Of a stretch of DNA of 16,359 nucleotides, positions 6,736 to 13,282 are shown in pieces. The stretch is from Planctomycetota bacterium. GTDB lineage: Bacteria; Planctomycetota; Planctomycetia; Pirellulales; Lacipirellulaceae. A program made the translations under genes and the position numbers. Numbering within the stretch: the stretch's first letter is position 1; each line of letters begins with the position of its first letter. The notes beneath the pieces are model-generated. The model saw only the letters and a list, made by a program, of their open reading frames with translations. It made no database searches and had not been told where the DNA came from. The stretch is taken from assembly GCA_024278035.1 (NCBI GenBank), contig JAJRUA010000294.1, forward strand, positions 1-16,359. The letters are read 5' to 3'.

Positions 6736-7847
6736 TAGCGGACTCTTACGCGGAAGGTCAGCACGCCCCCTTCGCCCGCGGCGAGGGGGTTATCGAGGTC
6801 CCATTGCAAGATGAGCGAACCGGCGTCGTTACGCGTCGTCGAGAACTTTGCGTCGATCGAAGCCTTGGCCGATCCTTCGACGTAGGCGAACCGTGAGGTG
6901 AGATTGTCAACGATCGTCACTTCGTCCATCGGCGCGTCGCCAATATTATCCATGCGAAGCGTGAAGTCGATCTCATCGCCCGGATGAGCCGCATCGGTCG
7001 AAGCGAGTTTAACGATTCGTAACCGAGGGCAATTCGGCTCGTTGGTCTTGAAAAGAACGCCCGGGTGCATCGCGGAGAAGATGGCCGAGGCCCCTTGCCC
7101 GGAGATGGTGACCTGCACTTGTTGGTCGCCGCTCCAGGTGATCGCGGCCAGGGCATGGTTGGCAATGGCCGGTTCTTCGCTGCCGAGGATTTCTCCAAGG
7201 TGGACAAGCGATAAATTGGCGTAGGGCCCCACTAAGCCGCGCGTCTCAGCCACGGCCCGAAGCCGGACGGCTGCTCCCGCTTGTTGGCGACCACGGTAGA
7301 GGCTCGGTGGCAATTCGCCCGCCCGTTCGTGCAGTGCTACGTTTTGCAAACTGGTAGTGGGAGGTAAGGTCTTCTCCGCCTCGGCTGGCGAGAAGGTTTC
7401 GCCAATCGCATCGACAAAGAGCCTTTGCTCAGCCCCCATCGGATGCACCACTTTACGCACCGCTCCAAAACGCGGAGCGTAGATACAAACCCGAGTGCTC
7501 GGAGCGACTTTCCGCCGGCCATCGCGCGTCGAGTAAATGCCAACCGTGTCTTCTTGTTCGAGGCCCAATAGATCGTTGTCGCCCGTTACCCCGACGGGCG
7601 TGTGACGATCCTCGCCGTCGCACAGGTACTCATCCCGATTCCCGCTCCGCCGGACGGGCGCACAAGTCGCACAGCCCTCTTCGCAAGCGGGACAATCGTA
7701 GGCGATTTCCCGTCCCGAGGCGGGCTTCATCGCACTGCAAGAACACATCAACAGCGACGCCACGACGATCAGCCCACGACGAAACCAAACCGGCATGAGC
7801 GGTTCGGCCCGTAGCAATTCATTCGATGTTTTTTCAACTCGTAACAT
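6735..7847 (-). CDS. DUF11-domain lipoprotein, Cys-rich N terminus
   Basis: A 370-aa exported protein. A hydrophobic signal (about residues 24-36, GLIVVASLLM) leads to CSC at 35-37; C37, preceded by Ser, is the likelier lipidated Cys. A Cys cluster follows (DCPACEEGCATC, 52-62, two CxxC pairs, then C76). The middle contains VCIYAPRFGAV, which I associate with planctomycete envelope proteins. The C-terminal 95 residues form a DUF11/conserved repeat domain (DEIDFTLRMDNIGDAPMDEV, then DNLTSRFAYVEGSA), an Ig-like fold of cell-surface proteins. The start at 7847 (ATG) gives a long n-region; the in-frame ATG at 7794-7796 would give a more typical signal peptide (MPVWFRRGL). It is the last of three collinear secreted-protein genes. 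Function unknown; a structural envelope role is inferred. Confidence 0.8.
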   Translation of the reverse strand: MLRVEKTSNELLRAEPLMPVWFRRGLIVVASLLMCSCSAMKPASGREIAYDCPACEEGCATCAPVRRSGNRDEYLCDGEDRHTPVGVTGDNDLLGLEQEDTVGIYSTRDGRRKVAPSTRVCIYAPRFGAVRKVVHPMGAEQRLFVDAIGETFSPAEAEKTLPPTTSLQNVALHERAGELPPSLYRGRQQAGAAVRLRAVAETRGLVGPYANLSLVHLGEILGSEEPAIANHALAAITWSGDQQVQVTISGQGASAIFSAMHPGVLFKTNEPNCPRLRIVKLASTDAAHPGDEIDFTLRMDNIGDAPMDEVTIVDNLTSRFAYVEGSAKASIDAKFSTTRNDAGSLILQWDLDNPLAAGEGGVLTFRVRVR

Positions 7848-7928
7848 TTACTGCACGTCCCAAAACCATCTGGTACTTCGGTCTTTCTCGACCGCTGGAT
7901 GCCTCCCGATAGGTTCTGGGATAGGCTC

Positions 7929-8630
7929 TCACTTGTTTATTACTTCGTTGTCTTCATGGGAAGCCAACTCAATCGGCGAAGCGAATTGCTGGCCGGTGTA
8001 CGACGGGGCTCGTCCGCGGCTGCCGATACGCACAATGGCAATCGGCCGGCCCAGCTCGCCGGCTAAGATGAGCGGATCATCGCCCGCTCGGGCATCGAAC
8101 CGCTGTTGGCCATTCTTCTCCTCAACGGGCAAAGCCGTTTGTGGGTCTTCGACGTAGACGACCTTCGTGACGAATGCCCCTTCGGCAGCAAGCCGTAGGT
8201 CGTCGAGGGTCAACTCGATCGGTACCGGAAACTCGTTTTCCTTGCCAGGTGGCGGAGAGAGCCGATCAATCAGCTCGACGCTTGGATAAACTTGCACGCC
8301 AGGAAATCCGGGTACACCTACCGCTTGAAATCGATAAACCGCGCCGATCCGCAGGCCAACTAACAAACGCTCTGCGTGGGGCGTTGAGTAACCCGCTCCG
8401 TTGGTTGCCGAAAGGGTGATTCCTTTCGGGCCCCTTAGCTCGACCGGTTGGATAGCTTGTGACAGTGAACTCAATCCTGACAAAGGTCCGCCTCTCAGCA
8501 GCCGTTGAGCACCAATCGCTCCCGGTGGCATCACACCGGCATGAAGCCAGTGCTGTTGTGATGCGGTTTGAGCCGAGAGCGTTGCGCTCGTCCCAAACAT
8601 CACCAACATCGCCAATAACCTTTTGCCCAA
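7929..8630 (-). CDS. Secreted protein, smaller paralogue of the 439-aa envelope protein
   Basis: The proposed product is 233 aa starting at a TTG (8628-8630). GGAGG at 8637-8641 lies 6 nt before it, and translation from there gives a clean signal peptide, MGKRLLAMLVMFGTSATLSA, with likely cleavage before QTASQ. Longer in-frame starts exist (GTG at 8747, 272 aa; ATG at 8711 and 8705) but would bury the signal in a long polar leader. Residues 96-163 (8142-8345) align without gaps to residues 137-204 of the neighbouring 439-aa protein, with about 24 of 68 identical; shared features are GA[VI]YR, PGxxGVxxYPxxE, PVP, G..VTKV.Y..DP. A second match lies near [LI]AI[VL]R[IM]G. No enzyme motif is seen. 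Function unknown; extracytoplasmic envelope role inferred from context. Confidence 0.75.
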   Translation of the reverse strand: MGKRLLAMLVMFGTSATLSAQTASQQHWLHAGVMPPGAIGAQRLLRGGPLSGLSSLSQAIQPVELRGPKGITLSATNGAGYSTPHAERLLVGLRIGAVYRFQAVGVPGFPGVQVYPSVELIDRLSPPPGKENEFPVPIELTLDDLRLAAEGAFVTKVVYVEDPQTALPVEEKNGQQRFDARAGDDPLILAGELGRPIAIVRIGSRGRAPSYTGQQFASPIELASHEDNEVINK

Positions 8631-8636
8631 GACCTG

Positions 8637-8641
8637 CCTCC
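8637..8641 (-). promoter_or_regulatory. Shine-Dalgarno sequence deciding a TTG start
   Basis: GGAGG on the minus strand, 6 nt upstream of TTG at 8628-8630. Strong ribosome-binding sites are otherwise almost absent in this window, which makes this one informative for choosing the start of the 233-aa secreted protein. Confidence 0.6.
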
Positions 8642-8760
8642 TGCAAGACGGAGCCCGATAGAACGGGACCCGACAAGACGAGGCATGGCTGAAAGGGCGG
8701 ACCATTGTCATGGATTTTACTACGTGTGACAGAATCTCTAGTTGCACGATCTCAGCCGCT

Positions 8761-8824
8761 TAGCTTTCAGCGGTCAGCTTGGTTTCCTCTCGGCTGACCG
8801 CTGACCGCTGACCGCTAAAAGCTA
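8761..8824. repeat. Inverted repeat with internal gctgacc tandem units
   Basis: tagctttcagcggtcagc (8761-8778) and gctgaccgctaaaagcta (8807-8824) are complementary at 17 of 18 positions; the exception would be a G-U pair in the minus-strand transcript. Three perfect tandem 7-mers gctgacc (8793-8813) lie in and beside the right arm. The element sits between the stop codon of the 439-aa gene (8827) and the next gene. It has no downstream T-tract on the minus strand. Repeats of this type often create spurious ORFs reading GQRSAVS. Confidence 0.75.
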
Positions 8825-8826
8825 TT

Positions 8827-10146
8827 TCAATAACATTCTTGGCAATCGCCACGGCCACCCAGGTTTTGTGCGGCACCGCGAACTCTGGCACCCACTTGGG
8901 CTGCGGCTCCCCGAACCGGATTGGGCACGGTTCCACCAATCGCTTGGAACGGAGCACGATGGACTTCATCGATCTTCACCTTGTTCACCGGGCGTGGGTA
9001 ATTCATGCCAGGACGTTGCTTGACCGAGACCGTGACCTGCTTCGTCGGCGGTGGCAGGTTCACACGGGTCCGGTTCCGCATCACATGCCTCCGCAATCCG
9101 GCTGGCGAGCCAAGCGGGATGTGCGGCGGACCGGGCAAACCGATCGGCGTGCCGACGTGGGGCATTCCATACTGCTGTCCCATTCCGGCGATCATGTGCG
9201 GAGGCATGGCGTTCGGTGCGGAGCCCGCCGCAGGGGCACCCATAGGCAAACCGCTGCCACCGTAGCTTTCGTAACCGCCACCACCTTGGTAGCTCTCTTC
9301 GTATCCTCCACTGTAACCGTAGCTATCTCCCCCTTCCTGGTCGCAAGAATCGCAAGAGGCGGGAATCACGTTGCCATTACCGTAGCCACCCGCGGATTCA
9401 AGGTCTTTGTTACCCATCCGCAAGATGGCCAAGATCGAGCCCCGACGGTCTGCCTCGGAGACAGGGTCCACCCCCGGATCGAGCCGGGTGCTAACGAGCG
9501 TCTCAACCCCCGAGAGTGCCAGCTCTTGGAACTCGGGATCCGGCAAGTAGATGACTTTCGTCACGTAGTTGCCGCTGGTGACTTGGTCGAAATCTTCTTC
9601 GGTAAACTGCACCGGCACGGGAGCGTGTGCCAAGTAGGCATCGGTACGCGGCGTGACCGGAGCGATTTCCAGCGTGGGGTAAAGCGATACGCCTCCCCGT
9701 CCTGGAATGTTTTGTAGTTTGAGTCGGTAGATGGCCCCTTGAGGGAAGTCCTGTCGGCCCGGCACGTAGAGTGGCGACGAATCGAACGTCCCCGCACCGG
9801 AGACATCCCAACTGACTTGAAGTCCTTCTTCGCCAATGAAGGCGACTTGCGAAGTGGGGCCTGCTGCACCGGGGCCAGCCAAACAAGCGCCCCCTCCTTC
9901 CGTATACTGGCACTGCGAAGCGCCATAGGCGGGAGGCGTGCCTCCTGGTCCATAAGAGGCGGGCGAAGCGGGGGCCGTCCTTTGGTTTCCGACGGAAAGG
10001 ACACCCGGTCCAGGGCCCCCGACGCCAGGGCCCGGGTGCATCAATTGCTGGGCAGGCGGCAGGTTGTAGGCCATCCGTCCACCGCAGCCAATGGCTGCCA
10101 CGGACAACACAAGTAGTGACTTCATAAACAAGGTCTTAACACGCAT
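8827..10146 (-). CDS. Large secreted Cys-containing envelope protein (putative lipoprotein)
   Basis: A 439-aa protein. ATG start preceded by GAGGGGG (10153-10159), 6 nt upstream, on the minus strand. The signal segment MKSLLVLSVAAIGC (residues 8-21) ends at C21, a possible lipobox. Residues 40-100 are Gly/Pro-rich. Residues 137-204 form the core shared with the smaller paralogue (GAIYR, IPGRGGVSLYPTLE, PVPVQFTEEDF, NYVTKVIYLPDP), continuing to RRGSILAILRMGN (about 234-246). Next come a Cys pair (SCDSCDQ, 264-270), a Gly/Tyr/Ser-rich stretch (about 272-298) and a Met/Pro/Gly-rich stretch (about 300-350). A basic-polar segment (VTVSVKQRPGMNYPRPVNKV) and a terminal CQEC follow. It heads the three-gene run. 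No enzymatic motif is recognised; a disulphide-linked surface protein is the inferred role. Confidence 0.8.
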   Translation of the reverse strand: MRVKTLFMKSLLVLSVAAIGCGGRMAYNLPPAQQLMHPGPGVGGPGPGVLSVGNQRTAPASPASYGPGGTPPAYGASQCQYTEGGGACLAGPGAAGPTSQVAFIGEEGLQVSWDVSGAGTFDSSPLYVPGRQDFPQGAIYRLKLQNIPGRGGVSLYPTLEIAPVTPRTDAYLAHAPVPVQFTEEDFDQVTSGNYVTKVIYLPDPEFQELALSGVETLVSTRLDPGVDPVSEADRRGSILAILRMGNKDLESAGGYGNGNVIPASCDSCDQEGGDSYGYSGGYEESYQGGGGYESYGGSGLPMGAPAAGSAPNAMPPHMIAGMGQQYGMPHVGTPIGLPGPPHIPLGSPAGLRRHVMRNRTRVNLPPPTKQVTVSVKQRPGMNYPRPVNKVKIDEVHRAPFQAIGGTVPNPVRGAAAQVGARVRGAAQNLGGRGDCQECY

Positions 10147-10238
10147 CTCTTTCCCCCTCGGCGTGATCGACGCATTTCGATTGCGAGTGAATGCTCACCC
10201 ACAATCCATGCGGCAGTCGGTTGTTTGGTTGCTTCTAG

Positions 10239-10266
10239 CTTTTATCTTGGCAGCGATTAGCGACAA
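10239..10266 (-). promoter_or_regulatory. Weak candidate promoter for the envelope gene run
   Basis: On the minus strand TTGTCG (10261-10266) and TAAAAG (10239-10244) are 16 nt apart, about 95 nt ahead of the ATG at 10146. Each matches the sigma-70 consensus at 4 of 6 positions. It lies in the 294-nt divergent intergenic region 10147-10440, in which I see no other clear signal. Confidence 0.25.
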
Positions 10267-10440
10267 AACGCGAACAACTGCCGTGGACGTTTCACCCGGC
10301 CCGCCCTAGACTCCTGCCGCTTGAGTGAATGTGAATCACACGGCATGTGCTAGCGGACGCCAGTGAGCGCCTTTGAATCCCTGCCTGTAGGTTCGGCCCC
10401 TGAGAACCGTATTCTTAGGCAAAACCCTCAAAACCTGCGT

Positions 10441-11553
10441 ATGAAGAGCAACCGGCGCAAATTAACGGCAGCAATCACCCGAGGGATGGTATTCCTGGTA
10501 GTTGGCATGGGGGCCTTTTATGCCTTCGATACCGTGGATCGGCTGTTGCTTTCGCCAAGTGACAACAAGATGGTGGGGCCACTGCCGACGATCGATCCCC
10601 CCGTTCTGGCCCGTTCTGCTATCACCCCCAATCAAAAAAACGCGGGAGACCGCCGGGGCAACCCTTGGCTGACGCAATCGCTGGTGCAGCTCGAACAGCG
10701 CCAAAGCCTGACTGCCGAGGTGGTCCAGCTTGGCTGGGTGGGGGGCCGACTGGTCGAGACGCATGGCACCTACCGCCAAGTGGGCGGCGGAGCCAACCGA
10801 CAGTTCTCGCTCCGCTTGCAGGGGCGTTTGGCCGATCGACCTGCCCGGCTTACGCAAGTCTCCGACAGCCGATTTTTGTGGACCGATCTCCGCTGGGGCG
10901 ATTCGTCCGACGATCTGGATCGGTCCATCACCCGAGTGGATCTCCGCCGGCTGCGTCGCAATGAAAAGCAGAACGGCTCTGCTTCTTCGGATTCTTCGGA
11001 CGGAGCCTCTCCCGATCCGGGCAGAGCGGTCGCTTCGTTCACGGCTCCCGGCAAATGGCTCCGCTTCGGCGGCTTGCCCCTCTTGCTAGCTTCGCTCAAT
11101 GAAACGTTTGATTTTGGCCCTGCCCGAAAGATGCAACTACGGGGCGAACGCGTAGTGGCGATGGTCGGTCACTGGAACCCCGAGAAGCTCCGCCGTTTAC
11201 TGAAAGAAGGGGAGCCAACGAACACAATTCCCGAAAGAGCCCCTCACCATGTGGTTGTCGCTCTGTCGCTTGAAACCTCTTTCCCGCTGATGGTTGAGTA
11301 CCGCTCGGCAGACGATCCGATGTCCCAAGCTGGTTGGGCCGACGCCGAGCGGCTTCGCCCCAGCGGCAAGCCGATGCTCAAGCTGGATTTCTTACGCCCC
11401 GAGTTTGACATTCGGCTAGCAGAGAGCGAATTCCACTACACACGCCCCAGCGGCGTCGCCTGGCGGGACGACACGGCCCGCGAACTCCAAATCGCCGAAC
11501 GCCGGCGTGAACAGGCGATGGTTGCCATCGCCCCAAGTCCTCTAAGACGTTAA
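10441..11553 (+). CDS. Membrane-anchored LolA/LolB-like protein of unknown function
   Basis: A 370-aa product from the ATG at 10441. A signal-anchor helix (about residues 11-30, AITRGMVFLVVGMGAFYAF) follows the basic start MKSNRRK. An in-frame GTG at 10363 would add 26 residues ahead of the basic segment and is less likely. The region about residues 83-165 (SLTAEVVQL, THGTYRQVGG, FSLRLQGRL, LTQVSDSRFLWTDL, ITRVDLRRLRR) resembles the beta-sheet pattern of LolA/LolB-fold proteins found in planctomycetes, where strands 'ever-bind' lipid-like ligands; this is recognition by eye. A Ser/Asp-rich linker (about 170-188) and a C-terminal domain follow. It is divergent from the envelope run and convergent with pdxA. 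The role is not known. Confidence 0.65.
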   Translation: MKSNRRKLTAAITRGMVFLVVGMGAFYAFDTVDRLLLSPSDNKMVGPLPTIDPPVLARSAITPNQKNAGDRRGNPWLTQSLVQLEQRQSLTAEVVQLGWVGGRLVETHGTYRQVGGGANRQFSLRLQGRLADRPARLTQVSDSRFLWTDLRWGDSSDDLDRSITRVDLRRLRRNEKQNGSASSDSSDGASPDPGRAVASFTAPGKWLRFGGLPLLLASLNETFDFGPARKMQLRGERVVAMVGHWNPEKLRRLLKEGEPTNTIPERAPHHVVVALSLETSFPLMVEYRSADDPMSQAGWADAERLRPSGKPMLKLDFLRPEFDIRLAESEFHYTRPSGVAWRDDTARELQIAERRREQAMVAIAPSPLRR

Positions 11554-11638
11554 TCAATCGCGAGCCGACCGGAGCCGGGTTGGGGCGAGCCGCGAGCGCC
11601 GGTTTCCAGAGAGTACAGGGACCAGAGATAAAAAATCG

Positions 11639-12694
11639 TCAATTCAGCTTTTTTCTGAGCGAAAGTTTTGCTGCACTTTCAATCGCGGCAACCATGCCGC
11701 TCGTCTCAGCCAGCCCTTTCCAGGCAAGGTCGGGGGCCGTTCCGTGGGCGACACTCGTTCGCACGATTGGCAGACCGAGCGTGACGTTCACCGCCCCGTG
11801 CATTCCGAGCAACTTCAGGGCGATGTGCCCCTGGTCATGGAGCATCGCAACGACAATGTCGAACTCGCCGTTGGCGGCTCGCACCATCAGCGTATCGGCA
11901 GGCAGGGGGCCCGTGGCGTTGATCCCCGCTTCGAGAGCCCTCTCTACGCCGGGCCGAATAATGCGAGCCTCTTCGTCGCCAAAGAGCCCCTCTTCGCCCG
12001 CATGAGGATTGAGCGCCGCGACGCCAACCCTCGGTTGGCTTACGCCGTAAGCCTTCGCCGCATCGTGGGCGAGCTGGCATTTCTCAAAGACGCGATTGGG
12101 GGTTAAGGCATCGATCGCATCACGTACAGCCGTATGGAGCGTAACATGGACCACACCCAGGCCCGCCCGTGTCTTGGGAGCTAAGCGCTGGGGCAGGTAG
12201 AGCATCATCGCAAAGTCTTCTATGCCGCAAAGCTCAGCCAGCAGCTCGGTATGTCCCGGATAGTTTTGCCCTGCCGCATGAAGGGCCCCTTTGCTAATGG
12301 GTGCCGTCACGACGCCGTCGCAGCCACCGGAAAGGGCAAGTCGCGTCGCGGCGACAATCGCCTGATAAGCGGCCCGTCCCGCATTGGCATCCACTACGCC
12401 CGGCTTGAGGCCGCTCAGATCCTCCTTCCCACAACGGACAACGAGCATTTCTTCTTCGGACGTTTCCTGAAAGGGATCGACCTCGGCAGACACCTCACGC
12501 ACCGAGGCGTCGGTGCCTCGTAGTTCGACAGCTCGCCGCATCGTTTCCGGATCGCCGTAAACAACCGGTCGGCCAGCCTGCCAGACCCGTTCGTCGCCCC
12601 AAACAGCGGCAATCACCTCGGGCCCAACACCGGTCGGATCGCCCATGGTGATCGCCAGTCGGGGGAGAGCGTCCCTGATTTTCGTAGCAGACAT
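11639..12694 (-). CDS. pdxA: 4-hydroxythreonine-4-phosphate dehydrogenase
   Basis: A 351-aa cytoplasmic, divalent-metal- and NAD(P)-dependent enzyme of pyridoxal 5'-phosphate synthesis (DXP-dependent route). It oxidises 4-phosphohydroxy-L-threonine to a product that PdxJ condenses with deoxyxylulose phosphate. The family start ITMGDPTGVGPEV (15-27) is clear. Metal-binding His residues are seen at H187 (TLHTAV), H231 (NPHAGEEGLFGDEE) and H286 (LHDQGHIALK), corresponding to the three ligands known in E. coli PdxA. The substrate-phosphate region HTELLAELCG (148-157) and the C-terminal GLPIVRTSVAHGTAPDLAWKG signature (308-328) are present. Full length; ATG start without a Shine-Dalgarno sequence. 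No other pdx gene is nearby, and it is flanked by plus-strand genes, so it is probably monocistronic. Confidence 0.96.
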   Translation of the reverse strand: MSATKIRDALPRLAITMGDPTGVGPEVIAAVWGDERVWQAGRPVVYGDPETMRRAVELRGTDASVREVSAEVDPFQETSEEEMLVVRCGKEDLSGLKPGVVDANAGRAAYQAIVAATRLALSGGCDGVVTAPISKGALHAAGQNYPGHTELLAELCGIEDFAMMLYLPQRLAPKTRAGLGVVHVTLHTAVRDAIDALTPNRVFEKCQLAHDAAKAYGVSQPRVGVAALNPHAGEEGLFGDEEARIIRPGVERALEAGINATGPLPADTLMVRAANGEFDIVVAMLHDQGHIALKLLGMHGAVNVTLGLPIVRTSVAHGTAPDLAWKGLAETSGMVAAIESAAKLSLRKKLN

Positions 12695-12750
12695 TCAGAA
12701 GGGCAGGGCAGGGGGGAAGGGGAAGTACCCGCAATTGAAACAAGTCCCAG

Positions 12751-12769
12751 CCGCGGGCGGAAGCCGCGG
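12751..12769. repeat. Short GC-rich inverted repeat
   Basis: ccgcgg (12751-12756), a 7-nt spacer gcggaag, and ccgcgg (12764-12769). The type, with the following gtttcc, resembles GC-rich intergenic repeats of planctomycetes, but there is only one copy here. Confidence 0.4.
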
Positions 12770-12926
12770 TTTCCAAAGGGCGGACCACGGCTTGGGCCTG
12801 CGGCTACCATCGAGGAAGTGTGGGGCTCTGTAATTCCCCTGGGTTGCCTCCCGAATAACCGCTACAGGCGGTCCCCCTCCCAGGCCAGGCAGGGTAAAAC
12901 AGCTCGGCGAATTGGGGGGGATGGTC

Positions 12927-12954
12927 GTGACAGGCAGGCTTGGTTGACTATAGT
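12927..12954 (+). promoter_or_regulatory. Candidate sigma-70-type promoter for the 60-aa membrane protein
   Basis: GTGACA (12927-12932, 5/6 to TTGACA) and TATAGT (12949-12954, 5/6 to TATAAT) are separated by 16 nt. Transcription would start near 12961, giving a leader of about 67 nt before the ATG at 13028. This is the best promoter match in the window. Confidence 0.5.
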
Positions 12955-13027
12955 AGAGGCTCCCACCCCACCGTTCACTGGTATTTTAGCCTCCCGTTTT
13001 CAGTTCTTTCCCCGGACCCCCCTTCCT

Positions 13028-13210
13028 ATGGCCAAAGCAATGTCGTTCTTCGGCTTGGGCGTAGGAGCCTTGCTGGCACTGGTTTTCGGCCTCGATATGA
13101 CGATCGGCATCCCGCTGGGGGGGGCCAATTCGATGATGGACATCGGCTTCTTGATCGGCGGCCTGATCCTGGCCTACATGAGCTGGGACGCCCTCAAAGC
13201 AGCAGGTTGA
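13028..13210 (+). CDS. Small two-helix membrane protein (60 aa), unknown function
   Basis: ATG at 13028 gives a 60-aa product with two hydrophobic helices: residues 5-22 (MSFFGLGVGALLALVFGL) and 38-53 (DIGFLIGGLILAYMSW). They are separated by a short polar/Gly loop (DMTIGIPLGGANSMM). The sequence is well formed and looks like a conserved planctomycete small membrane protein. The longer open frame from 12818 upstream of this ATG is low-complexity and unlike protein. A good promoter candidate lies upstream. It is convergent with the alpha/beta hydrolase gene (72 nt apart). No partner or role can be given. Confidence 0.75.
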   Translation: MAKAMSFFGLGVGALLALVFGLDMTIGIPLGGANSMMDIGFLIGGLILAYMSWDALKAAG

Positions 13211-13282
13211 GAAAGGAACCGCAAGTCGCGAAAGAAACTTAGACCGGATTTGCGGGATCGAGCTTGTCCAACGTACCCATTG

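Larger units (their letters stand above)
12695..13027. other. Gene-free interval of 333 nt
   Basis: This divergent interval between pdxA and the 60-aa protein gene has no supported coding region. It contains a small palindrome at 12751-12769 and a promoter-like pair at 12927-12954 reading rightwards. C-rich and G-rich runs occur near 12705-12725 and 12912-12920. Confidence 0.6.

Noticed and set aside
8793..8813. Short tandem repeats as a possible CRISPR array
   Set aside because: Units are only 7 nt, without spacers, and no cas gene is present.
8760..8969. Minus-strand frame ending in GQRSAVSREETKLTAES
   Set aside because: Translated out of the gctgacc palindrome and overlapping the true gene; a well-known type of spurious repeat ORF.
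8839..9717. 292-codon plus-strand open frame
   Set aside because: Antisense to the 439-aa envelope protein, whose reading frame shows paralogy and a signal peptide; the plus frame is His/Arg-rich and unlike protein.
11554..11638. Possible bidirectional terminator between the LolA-like gene and pdxA
   Set aside because: Only short 5-bp pairings (accgg/ccggt) without a good T-tract could be found; not strong enough to list.
4365..12694. A vitamin B6 link between pdxA and the PLP-dependent aminotransferase
   Set aside because: The genes are more than 6 kb apart with unrelated genes between them; co-occurrence is not evidence of a shared operon.
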